From the NCBI RefSeq assembly GCF_014529535.1, contig NW_023503408.1, forward strand, positions 496,001 to 560,000: DNA of 64,000 bases, read 5' to 3'. A program made the position numbers and the translations under genes. Every line of letters starts with the position of its first letter. Position 1 is the first letter of the stretch. Below are positions 54,898 through 64,000 of the stretch, piece by piece. A model generated the notes under the pieces. The model was not told where the DNA came from and ran no database searches. It saw only the letters and a program-made list of their open reading frames with translations. The DNA comes from Bradysia coprophila. Lineage: Eukaryota > Arthropoda > Insecta > Diptera > Sciaridae.

Positions 54898-55897
54898 TTA
54901 AGTACCACATTCCATTTATGTGTGAGGCTTTTAGCTTTGGCTTCGAGTTTGTATTTAAAAGTTGACGAAACAGAAAGTTGCTCAAAACATAAAACCTAAA
55001 CATTCATCGAACCGATTCAAATCACGGAATGGAATGGAAAATACCGGAATGGAATATGTCTTAATTTGTAACGGTTAAGCACACGGACAATTATGAGTTA
55101 CTGAGATCGACAATTATGCTGCGTTTTCTATTGTTTAACGGATGCCCCAAATCTGATTGCAGTTAAAGCTGTAGCATAATTGTCGATCGCAGCAACCTGA
55201 CAATTTTGTGTCTCGTGTGTTTTCGGCCTTGCACACATGTCGATACATTGTAGTCCCACAGACTAAACAATGAAAAACACAGCGTTGTTGTCGATCAGAA
55301 CAACGTAAAATTGCTCGTGTGTCTACGGTCAAGCTTGTGCATCGTGCTTCATAGACAATCGTGCCGAACATGATAGACATCATAGCTCGTCGTAAACGGT
55401 TCGTCGTTCGTCTTGGTGGAAAGCCAGTATGTAACAACTGATCAAAGCCGTCGTTATTCACTAAGTCATTTAAATTGCACTTTTTAGGCCAGACACTTAT
55501 AGAAAAAACTTTTGTCTTTTGATCAATATCAGAAGGCTCATAGAGGGGTACAAGTTCAGTTGAACTTTTTCGGTAAATTTGTGATATGAAAAAACGTCGA
55601 ACATCTTCTTATCAATGCCGCAGATAAATCTACTTCAGTGTCGTTAATCATTTTAAAACGGTATTTGGTAAGCGAAAGTCATTTACTGGCATTAGAGATA
55701 AGCCAAATTACATATTAATAACCGAATCGCCACTTCAGTTGATTTATAAAATTAGTTTGTAATTGACAAGTTTATGAATTTTGTATGGAGTCTTATGGAG
55801 TCAATCATCTGTTACTACAGGCGAAATGTTTTGAAAAAATCCTCTGCACTTCACTTGACATATAACAGCACACGAAACTGTTTATCACAAAATCATG
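54898..55897. other. Upstream region of the GH3 gene
   Basis: TTTTAAATAC on the minus strand (plus 54952-54961) may be a TATA box, but no good initiator follows. A Cys-rich 108-codon frame (55461-55135) rests on repeated CGATCGACAA-like words and is not supported as a gene. Confidence 0.3.
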
Positions 55898-56180
55898 TCC
55901 GGAGCGATAGTGGAGGACTTGACGCAGTCTAACTTCCAAAAAAAGAACGAAGAAATTTTTTTGAGACGCGGCAACTATATATAGGCGAGAATTTAAGTTT
56001 CTTTCCTTTGGCCTGTATCACCACAAATCCTATTCTATCTTATTCGCGCTTCAAATACGAGCAAAACGAGCTATCACTCGACTATGTAACTTTAAAATTG
56101 CCGGAGATACATCGTTTTGAAGTTGGTCATTTTGATAGAAAATGCACCAAATTAACGTTTTCCAAACAATCAAAATCTTT
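55898..56180 (+). repeat. F2 repeat, third copy
   Basis: CATGTCCGGAGCGATAGTGG and GGACTTGACGCAGTCTAAC at the left end, then about 240 bp matching the reverse complement of 41640-41880. Confidence 0.7.
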
Positions 56181-56835
56181 CAACTTACTCTATCTATCGA
56201 CGGTCGATCTCGGAAACTAGTCAGCCAATCTCCATGAAATTTTGCAGGAACCTCAGGGTGGGCATAAAAATGAAAATGTGATACGCCATTACCCCAGGAA
56301 AAACCAGAATTTTGTTTTATTGGCCTCAAAGTGGTTTCTGAGTGTGGTTTTCGAGGGTCGGGAACGCGTTTTCGGCTGTAGCTTAGCTGTATTGAAACCT
56401 GCAGGGGCGTGTGACCCATCAAATGAAAGGTATTCGCCACACGAATCGAACAAAAAAATTATTAGAAAAATTGGTGCAGATTTGGTTGAGCTAGAGTGAT
56501 TAGGGTGACCAAATTTTGAGCTACTCGAGCGTTATGAGAGATAGAGAATTACTTCCTTCGGCAAAGTCTCAGAGTTTTACGAGTAGAACAGAGGGGCATA
56601 TGTGAAAAATGTCGAAAGTTGGAAATGGGTGGGTCAATTAGGGTTTCAGAGATATTTCTTGAATGGTGTCAGATAGAGAATTACTTTCGTCAAATTTTCG
56701 ATTTTCGTCAAATTTTCTGAATTTCGTCAGATTTTGGAATTTTGTCAAATTTTCGATTTTCGTCAAATTTTCGAATTTCGTCAAATTTCTGTTATAAACT
56801 GTTATAAAAAGCAGTGCTCTAAAACTTCTAAAACG
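56181..56835. repeat. Spacer with a 16-bp-type minisatellite
   Basis: 56690-56800: repeated TTTTCGTCAAATTTTCGAA units, similar to 40495-40540. The rest holds no gene. Confidence 0.5.
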
Positions 56836-57361
56836 ACTGATATCCCAACAAAAATCTCTTCGAGAAAAGTGTGACGCAGTCTTTGAAATACAATTTCTAA
56901 AATGAATGATATCGCTAGAGTTGACGCTTTCAGCTTCGTTACGCAAAAATTAAATTTTACACCCAATTAGTTCAAACAAGCTGGCTTAGGTTTTCTCATC
57001 ATCTGCCAAATAATTTTTACAAAAAAAATTAGACTAGAAACAACCAAAATTTTACCAAAAAAATCTGCGTCGCATGCGGCAGATAAATTTTCTTGCTGGT
57101 CTGTTCCTGAACATCTGCCACTTTGCGACGCAGATTTTTTTGGTAAAATTTTGGTTGTTTCTAGTCTAATTTTTTTTTGTAAAAATTATTTGGCAGATGA
57201 TGAGAAAACCTAAGCCAGCTTGTTTGAACTAATTGGGTGTAAAATTTAATTTTTGCGTAACGAAGCTGAAAGCGTCAACTCTAGCGATATCATTCATTTT
57301 AGAAATTGTATTTCAAAGACTGCGTCACACTTTTCTCGAAGAGATTTTTGTTGGGATATTC
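56836..57361. repeat. F1 fold-back element, complete (arms ~210-260 bp)
   Basis: Starts TATCCCAACAAAAATCTCTT and ends AAGAGATTTTTGTTGGGATA. The arms are almost identical and contain GTGTGACGCAGTC / GACTGCGTCACAC; the centre (57045-57155) is itself palindromic around TCTGCGTCGCA. No coding capacity. Confidence 0.85.
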
Positions 57362-57886
57362 ATTGTTCACTATCACAAGATCGGTCAAAAAAGGTGACGC
57401 AACTCTTTACTTTCACAATAACCGTTTTCACTAGGAGCAAAATTAGTCGTCCGAGCTCAAGAATTTTATTTGTTTACATGCCCAGATAGCCCTTGGCCCC
57501 AATAGTAAAAAACCGAAGTCGTTTAATTTTATTATTATTTTATTGGCTAGTAAACTTCCACCAAAAGTCGAAAATTGGTGTTTTTTGTTCGTGATTAACT
57601 GCCGCTACAGGCTACGGATATACATGCGTGGGGGTTCATAGGTATTGTCCAGGAGATACGGGGCAAGCACAGATATCTTCCATGTCCTGTACCATTGTTC
57701 GAAAATAACAAAAATATTATTTCAGTCAAAGGCTTGAAATTTTTATGAACTTTGAAAGGTGGGTGCACGGACAAAATTACTTCGGACCAAATTACTCCGT
57801 ACAGAAAACCCCTGGACAAAATAACTCCAGTCAAAATAACACCGGCAAAATAACCCCGGAAAAAATAACCCCCACAGCCGACAAAT
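57362..57886. other. Spacer with 'aaaataactcc' repeats
   Basis: 57770-57870 contains about six imperfect copies of GGACAAAATAACTCCGG; its inverse is at 63785-63850. No gene. Confidence 0.5.
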
Positions 57887-59355
57887 AAAAACAAGGCATC
57901 AGAACAGTCGGAGCGTTTGCTGCGACTTAGCCCCGTACGATCCGTAATCCTATTTCGTCCGTAACCATAATACGTCCGTAGCCGTAATACGCCCGGAACC
58001 CTAATACGTCTACAACCCTCTAATGCGTCTGTTACCAAAATGCAAGTCAAGTTGGGCATGGTCAAATTTACTGAAAGTGTTCATTTTTAAAATTGCGCAT
58101 AGCCCGTACGAAGTACCTCTCAAATAAAACCAACAATTTACGACATTATTTTAGAAACCCAAAATTGTTTGCTAACTTTCTATTGGGTATTCAATTACCT
58201 CTCAAATAAAACAAAAACTAGCAAAATCGGTTGAGATTTACTCGATTTATGTGCAAAAAGCACTTAGGGCCGAGTAGCGGCCTTAGTCCAAGGGCGCAAA
58301 TTTGAAACTTTTTTTGCCATCATTCTATTCGGCATTCAATTATCTCTCAAATGAAACAAAAACTAGCAAAATCGGATGAGATTTACTCGATTTATGTGCA
58401 AAAAACAGGCCGAGTAGCGGCCTTAGTCCAAGGGCCCAAATTTGAAAAATTTTTAGCCACGTTCTTTTCGGTATTCAATTACCTTCCATAAAAAACTAAA
58501 TCTAGCAAAATCGGATGAGATTTACTCGATTTATGTGCAAAAAACACTTAGGGCCGAGTAGCGGCCTTAGTCCAAGGGCCCAAATTTTAAACTTTTTTCG
58601 CCACGTTCTTTTCGGTATTCAATTACCTTCCATAAAAAATAAATCTAGCAAAATCGGATGAGATTTACTCGATTTATGTGCAAAAAACACTTAGGGCCGA
58701 GTAGCGGCCTTAGTCCAAGGGCCCAAATTTTAAACTTTTTTCGCCACGTTCTTTTCGGTATTCAATTACCTTCCATAAAAAACTAAATCTAGCAAAATCG
58801 GATGAGATTTACTCGATTTATGTGCAAAAAACACTTAGGGCCGAGTAGCGGCCTTAGTCCAAGGGCCCAAATTTGAAAAATTTTTCGCCACGTTCTTTTC
58901 GGTATTCAATTACCTTCCATAAAAAACTAAATCTAGCAAAATCGGATGAGATTTACTCGATTTATGTGCAAAAAACACTTAGCGCCGAGTAGCGGCCTTA
59001 GTCCAAGGGCCCAAATTTTAAACTTTTTTCGCCACGTTCTTTTCGGTATTCAATTATCTCTCAAATGAAACAAAAACTAGCAAAATCGGATGAGATTTAC
59101 TCGATTTATGTGCAAAAAACACTTAGGGCCGAGTAGCGGCCTTAGTCCAAGGGCCCAAATTTGAAACTTTTTTGCCAACTTTCCATTGGGTATTCAATTA
59201 CCTTCCATAAAAAACTAAATCTAGCAAAATCGGATGAGATTTACTCGATTTATGTGCAAAAAACACTTAGGGCCGAGTAGCGGCCTTAGTCCAAGGGCCC
59301 AAATTTTAAACTTTTTTCGCCACGTTCTTTTCGGTATTCAATTACCTTCCATAAA

Positions 59356-62290
59356 AAACTTCTTCTTTTTCAGCCTGTTTCTTTCCACTGCTGGATGTAG
59401 GCCTCTCCAACTTCTTTCCATTTCGTACGATCCATTGCCATTTGCTGCCAGTTTGTACCTGCAATATTCTTAATTCCGTTTGTCCATCTCTCTGGTGGTC
59501 TACCTATAGCTCGTCTTTTATATGGTCGCCAGTTCATGATCTTTTTGGTCCAACGTTCGTCTGTCCTTCTTGCAATATGTCCCGCCCAGCTCCATTTCAG
59601 AGATGCTATTCTTTCCATGACATCAACGACCCTGGTTTGTTGTCGAATCCATTGATTCGTCATTCTGTCTCTGAGTGTTATTCCAAGCATACTCCGTTCC
59701 ATGGCTCTTTGTGTCACTCTCAATTTATCTTCGGATGCTTTTGTTAAAGTTAACGTTTCCGCTCCATAAGTGAGCACTGGAAGGACACAAGTGTCGAAAA
59801 CTTTGCGTTTCAGACTATTATTCATTTTGCTTTTGAAAATTAGTCTGAGTTTTCCGAACGCTGCCCATGCAAGACCAATCCTACGTCTTATTTCTGCAGT
59901 TTGGTTGTCCAGACCTAACTTCAGTTTATGTCCTAGATATACATAGCTGTCGACTCGTTCAATGACAGTGTCACCAATTTTGATTTCTCTATCGTCCCCG
60001 ATGTTGGTCATGACTTTTGTTTTCGATAAGTTCATCTTGAGGCCAACTTTGCTCGCCTCTTCACTTAACTGTTGTAGCATAAGCTGAGCCTGACCTAGAT
60101 TCGCTGCTATCGGTACAATGTCATCAGCGAAGCGGAGATTGCTCAGGTACTCTCCATTTATCTTTATTCCCATTTTACTCCAGTTTAACTTCCTAAAAAT
60201 ACTCTGCAGAATCGCCGTGAATAATTTCGGTGAAATGGTGTCACCCTGCCTTACACCTCGCCCAATTCTGAATTTCTCCGTGCTCTTATGAAGTTTTATA
60301 CATGAAGTAGCATTTTTGTACACATATCGAATTGTGTTGGAGTACCTTGAGTCTACTCTACATTCGTCTAATGCGTCCAATATCGACCATGTTTCCACTG
60401 AATCGAAAGCTTTTTCGAAGTCTATGAATAGCAAGACTATGTCGATGTTGTATTCACGACACTTCTCAATAAGCGTTCTCATCACTTGCAAATGGTCGTT
60501 TGTGCTGAAACCAGATCTGAAAGCAGCTTGTTCAACGGGTTGGTAGAAGTCGAACTTGTTAGTGTTCCTCTTCGTAATGATTTTCATAAACAACTTGTAG
60601 AGTGTTGACAATAGGCTTATGGGTCGGTAATTTTCCAGCTTTGTTATGTCTCCTTTTTTATGCAGCAATGTAATTACCGCATTTTCCCAGGCTTCTGGTA
60701 CTTCTTCCCATTGGAGACATTGATTAAACAAAGCCGTGATTGCCTTTAACAAGGAGTCTCCACCCAGTTTAATGGCTTCCACTGGAACACCATCTTCTCC
60801 GGGAGACTTTTTGTTTTTCATCTCGGCTACTGCAGCTTTGACTTCATCCACAGTTATGTCGGGCATATCCTCCGATCCCACGTTTCTTATTATTGGTCTA
60901 TCTTCGGTTTCTTCCGTTGGGCTCTGTCTTGCTGAAGAAAACAAATTCTCATAAAATTCTGTTGCAATGTTTAATATCACATTTCGATCCGTTTGGATCG
61001 TTCCTGTTTTGTCTCGTAATTTGAAGATTTCTTTTTTTGCGTTTGTCATTTTTCTCCGTAGGACTTTCATATTGCAGTTAGCTTCAATTATGTTTTGAGC
61101 CAATTGGACATTATATTTTCTTTCATCTGATCTCCTTGCTTTGTTGATACTTTTAGACAGGTTCCGGTATTCCACCGAATTTCGTCCTCCGTTTTTTACC
61201 AACTCTGCTCTGTTTGCGATCAGGTCTAATGTTTCTCTGCTGAGTTTTGATTCTTTCCCTTGGACGGATTTGCATTTGGATTTCATGAAACCCATTATTG
61301 TATCGACGATTTTGGTATTCAATTCGTCCAATGTTTCACATTGATTGTTGACGTTATCTAATTCGGCAGTCATTTTCGTAGCAAATTCTTCATTTTGTGT
61401 GTAAAGCCGTTGTACGTCAATCCTTTCACTTTTCTGAACTAGTTGTGATCTTTGAAATCTGGTATTTAACGTGACTCTTGCACGAACCATTCGGTGATCA
61501 CTACCGGTTGAAAAATTGTTTAGGACCGTAACGTTCTTAACGGTTGACTTACAGCCAGTTATGATGTAATCGATCTCATTTTTCGTTACACCATCTGCAC
61601 TAGCCCAAGTCCATTTCCGTTGAGGCTTTCCTGCAAAAAATGAATTCATTGCGTACAAATTGTGTTGCTGTAAGAAGTTGAGTAAAGTATTTCCACGCTC
61701 ATTTCTTTGGTCGTTGCTAAAACTACCAACAGAAACTTCGGAGTCTTCTTCTCGTTTTCCCAGCTTCGCATTGAAATCACCGATTAGATATTGGTAATGT
61801 GAAGGGTTTTCGTCCAGAGCTTTCTCGACATCTTCATAGAATCTTTCTACTTCTTCGTCATCATGAGTGGACGTGGGTGCGTAAACCTGAATTAATTTGA
61901 CACTGTATCTGTTATTTATCTTCAGGCTTACGTATATCACTCGATCGGATATGCTTTTCGTGTGAATTATGCGATCCGACCACCGCTTGTTTATGAACAA
62001 TCCGACACCGTGCATCAGCATCTGACTGTCACTTCCTCGGTAGAAGAATGTATGCCCTGATTGTAATTTCAGGCATTCCTCTCCAGGTTTTCTCACTTCG
62101 CTCACTCCCACAACATCCCATTTTATCTTTTCTAGCTCTTCTTCCATTTCTTGCATTTTTTGTCTTGACGACAATGTTCTGGCATTATATGTGGCAATGT
62201 ATAATTCGTTATGGCTTCGTTTGAAGGTTTTTAGCATTAAAACACCACGCTTGCTACTGCGGGTTGGTGAGTATGAAAGCTTTACTTTAC
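59356..62290 (-). mobile_element. RTE-type LINE R7, intact ORF, nested in HINE H12
   Basis: 5' end near 62285 (AAAGCTTTCATACTCACC on the minus strand), 3' end with a short GAAGAAG tail at 59356-59366. AAAAAAC flanks both junctions within the HINE unit, a likely but low-complexity target duplication. Shorter 5' region than R6. Confidence 0.85.
59370..62237 (-). CDS. LINE ORF: endonuclease-reverse transcriptase, intact
   Basis: 955 codons, no stop or frameshift. Residues ~1-230 are an exonuclease-endonuclease-phosphatase domain with T-Y-N-A-R-T-L, S-E-V-R, V-Y-A-P-T, G-D-F-N-A-K and S-D-H-R-M-V, all catalytic residues present. The middle is a coiled, charged linker. Residues ~480-760 are the RT with Y-R-P-I-S-L-L-S-T, D-F-E-K-A-F-D-S, R-Q-G-D-T-I-S-P-K and R-F-A-D-D-I-V. 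The C-terminus contains W-A-G-H-I-A-R-R-T-D-E-R-W. Length matches RTE ORFs. It nicks target DNA and copies its RNA at the nick; the 3' simple-repeat tail fits. The intact frame suggests recent mobility, and it may have supplied enzymes for the shorter fragments. Confidence 0.92.
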   Translation of the reverse strand: MLKTFKRSHNELYIATYNARTLSSRQKMQEMEEELEKIKWDVVGVSEVRKPGEECLKLQSGHTFFYRGSDSQMLMHGVGLFINKRWSDRIIHTKSISDRVIYVSLKINNRYSVKLIQVYAPTSTHDDEEVERFYEDVEKALDENPSHYQYLIGDFNAKLGKREEDSEVSVGSFSNDQRNERGNTLLNFLQQHNLYAMNSFFAGKPQRKWTWASADGVTKNEIDYIITGCKSTVKNVTVLNNFSTGSDHRMVRARVTLNTRFQRSQLVQKSERIDVQRLYTQNEEFATKMTAELDNVNNQCETLDELNTKIVDTIMGFMKSKCKSVQGKESKLSRETLDLIANRAELVKNGGRNSVEYRNLSKSINKARRSDERKYNVQLAQNIIEANCNMKVLRRKMTNAKKEIFKLRDKTGTIQTDRNVILNIATEFYENLFSSARQSPTEETEDRPIIRNVGSEDMPDITVDEVKAAVAEMKNKKSPGEDGVPVEAIKLGGDSLLKAITALFNQCLQWEEVPEAWENAVITLLHKKGDITKLENYRPISLLSTLYKLFMKIITKRNTNKFDFYQPVEQAAFRSGFSTNDHLQVMRTLIEKCREYNIDIVLLFIDFEKAFDSVETWSILDALDECRVDSRYSNTIRYVYKNATSCIKLHKSTEKFRIGRGVRQGDTISPKLFTAILQSIFRKLNWSKMGIKINGEYLSNLRFADDIVPIAANLGQAQLMLQQLSEEASKVGLKMNLSKTKVMTNIGDDREIKIGDTVIERVDSYVYLGHKLKLGLDNQTAEIRRRIGLAWAAFGKLRLIFKSKMNNSLKRKVFDTCVLPVLTYGAETLTLTKASEDKLRVTQRAMERSMLGITLRDRMTNQWIRQQTRVVDVMERIASLKWSWAGHIARRTDERWTKKIMNWRPYKRRAIGRPPERWTNGIKNIAGTNWQQMAMDRTKWKEVGEAYIQQWKETG

Positions 62291-62968
62291 TTTAAAAAAC
62301 AAAATCTAGCAAAATCGGATGAGATTTACTCGATTTATGTGCAAAAAACACTTAGGGCCGAGTAGCGGCCTTAGTCCAAGGGCCCAAATTTGAAACTTTT
62401 TTCGCCACGTTCTTTTCGGTATTCAATTACCTTCCATAAAAAACTAAATCTGGCAAAATCGGATGAGATTTACTCGATTTATGTGGAAAAAACACTTAGG
62501 GCCGAGTAACGACCTTTGAGCCCTCCCAACAAGCTCGCGTTGCATCCTACACAAAAACAATGTTCAGCAACTTTGTTCTACTCGTCAATACCTTTCATTT
62601 GATATATCACAAGCAGCTATTACGTGCGTATTTCGGTAGATATCGTCGAAAGACTGAAAAACACCTATAGGGCCCTAGCTCTGGAAGGGCTGACCCTACC
62701 ATGCCCATTTTCGAACTTGACCTTACTTTTGTCGATACCAATCGGGGAAAAAAAGAATTTTGAAAAAAGGTTGTGATTTGCTCAAGCTAGAGGGGTCACG
62801 GACGGACGGACGGACGGACGGACGGACGGACGGACATTTTTTTTATTGCGGATTCGTCATCTATGAACATAACCAAAAACTTTGCCCTTACTGTCTGCTT
62901 CCAATTCGACGTGTTACAAACGGCATATTAATCTTATAAGCCCCCAGTACTTCGTACGGGGCTAAAAA

Positions 62969-63440
62969 GGAAATAAGGAAACATTGAAACATGTGATAAG
63001 TGTGAGTAGATTCGGGTATATTCAAGTCAAGTCTATCGAGTATATCAAGTCAAGTATATTCGAGTATATCCCAGTCGCATATATCTACTACATCAACTAC
63101 ATCTGAGTATATTCGAGTATATCAAAAATAGCTCAGCATATCGACATCGACTATATCCAACTATATTTAAGTATGTCCGAGTATACTCGAGTACATCGAG
63201 TATATTCGACTAAATTCGAGTATATTCGACTATTCGACTTAGTCGACTATATCCGAGTATATTCGACTATTCGATTGTATCCGAGTATATTCGACTATAC
63301 CCGAGACTATTCGACTGTATCCGAGTATATTCGACCATATCCGAGTATTTTCAACTATTCGACCAGATCCGAGACTATTCGACTGTATCCTACTATTCGA
63401 CTGTATCCATTTATATTCGACTAGATCGAGTAGCTTAGAT
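62969..63440 (+). repeat. Minisatellite of 'gagtatattcgactatatcc' type
   Basis: About 63005-63440: imperfect 16-20-bp units built from GAGTATATTCGAC and TATATCCGAG. Long frames through it are artefacts. Confidence 0.75.
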
Positions 63441-63867
63441 CATATCAAGTTCGATTGTAATTGGAAGATATAGAAATTGTGAAATAGTTGTAACTATTTG
63501 TAACTAATCACTCGATTCATATAAGTGTAAACCGTCGCAAATGTGAAGAATATTATTATTTTTATGGAAGAGTCAGCGCCGCAGGCAGTGAAGAAATTGG
63601 AAAAATAATAAAGCGGCGTCGAGGGGTGACAGCCCCCGCAGAGGGGGGTCAAGGGGGAGTATCCCCCTTGAATGTTCGGGATATTATTTAGACGTTTTAT
63701 CAGTATGGTACTTGAAGAAAGCCTGAAGGCAAAATATAAATTTGTTTCATTTAAACACAAACAAAATAACCACATAAAGTTATTATGACCGGGTTTTTTA
63801 TGTCCGGGTTAATTTTTCCGGAGTTAATATGTCCGGAGTTATTTAGTATTTAGTATCTATTTAGTTT
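63441..63867. other. Spacer before the last LINE copy
   Basis: Contains palindromic GGGTGACAGCCCCCGC and GGGGGAGTATCCCCC near 63625-63665 and, at 63785-63850, the inverse of the 57.8-kb 'aaaataactccgg' repeats. No gene. Confidence 0.4.
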
Positions 63868-64000
63868 TAAAATGGGATGTTGTGGGAGTGAGCGAAGTGA
63901 GAAAACCTGGAGAGGAATGCCTGAAATTACAATCAGGGCATACATTCTTCTACCGAGGAAGTGACAGTCAGATGCTGATGCACGGTGTCGGATTGTTCAT
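63868..64000 (+). pseudogene. RTE LINE copy R8, endonuclease region, cut by the window end
   Basis: From AAAATGGGATGTTGTGGGAG the sequence follows the LINE endonuclease frame from about codon 41 (W-D-V-V-G-V-S-E-V-R) to the last base. It lacks the LINE 5' end, so it is truncated or rearranged. Frame open so far. Confidence 0.8.

Larger units (their letters stand above)
57887..62968 (-). mobile_element. HINE copy H12, full length, split by LINE R7
   Basis: 3' end at 57887 (AAAAACAAGGCATCAGAAC), 5' hairpin at 62942-62963. The core holds the longest array in the window: about nine ~138-bp units from 58140 to 59355, plus two after the LINE (62290-62500). GGACGGACGGACGGACGGAC microsatellite at 62799-62834. 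Confidence 0.8.

Noticed and set aside
55135..55461. Cys-rich 108-codon frame as another defence peptide
   Set aside because: No signal peptide; cysteines arise within repeated CGATCGACAA-like words; no promoter or splice support.
58140..59355. Possible CRISPR-like or clustered spaced repeats
   Set aside because: Units are contiguous ~138-bp tandem repeats without unique spacers, inside a eukaryotic mobile element.
63173..63424. 83-codon Tyr/Ser-rich repeat protein
   Set aside because: It is the translated minisatellite; no coding signature beyond the repeat.

Overview
The window is eukaryotic and almost certainly from an insect, most likely a dipteran (fungus-gnat-like). The genes have 50-75 bp introns with canonical GT/AG borders. 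Several show a TATA box about 30 nt upstream of an arthropod-type TCAGT/TTAGTT initiator, and AATAAA signals follow the genes. The repeats include DINE-1-like Helentron derivatives, RTE-type LINEs, Ty3/gypsy and Ty1/copia LTR elements, hAT-type MITEs and many fold-back elements. The exact species cannot be read from the sequence.

Layout. 1-167: first exon of a secreted protein leaving the left edge. 395-1855: a Helentron-type element (HINE). 1861-7377: a direct segmental duplication; each copy carries a small spliced minus-strand gene for a secreted six-cysteine peptide with beta-defensin-like spacing. The second copy was later hit by a short copia-like element (itself hit by a MITE) and holds a large hairpin. 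7411-12708: a cluster of HINEs in both orientations. 13333-16814: hAT MITE, inverted repeat, fossil LINE, a spliced secreted cupin gene and a fold-back. 17380-20960: broken tyrosine-recombinase (Crypton-like) gene, a 0.53-kb palindrome and a 147-bp satellite. 21300-26390: 5'-truncated gypsy element interrupted by a small retroposon. 27925-35884: LINE and HINE fragments and a zinc-finger pseudogene. 37366-41880: tRNA-like repeat blocks, LINE tail and fold-back repeats. 41950-45305: near full-length but dead RTE LINE. 46023-47272: HINE. 48588-50041: cathepsin-L-like cysteine protease (4 exons). 50511-54897 (minus): membrane-anchored GH3 beta-xylosidase-like gene (3 exons, ~2-kb second intron). 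55898-57361: fold-backs. 57887-62968: a HINE split by an RTE LINE with an intact 955-codon ORF. 63005-63440: minisatellite. 63868-64000: start of another LINE copy.

The host genes are few: two six-cysteine peptides, a cupin, a cysteine protease, a GH3 glycosidase and the partial secreted protein. All have a signal peptide or signal anchor, which fits digestive, secretory or immune roles, but nothing shows that they work in one pathway. Most of the window is nested mobile DNA. Target-site duplications and paralogous empty sites give the order of several insertions. All splice models were built by eye and checked only for reading-frame consistency; no database search was possible.
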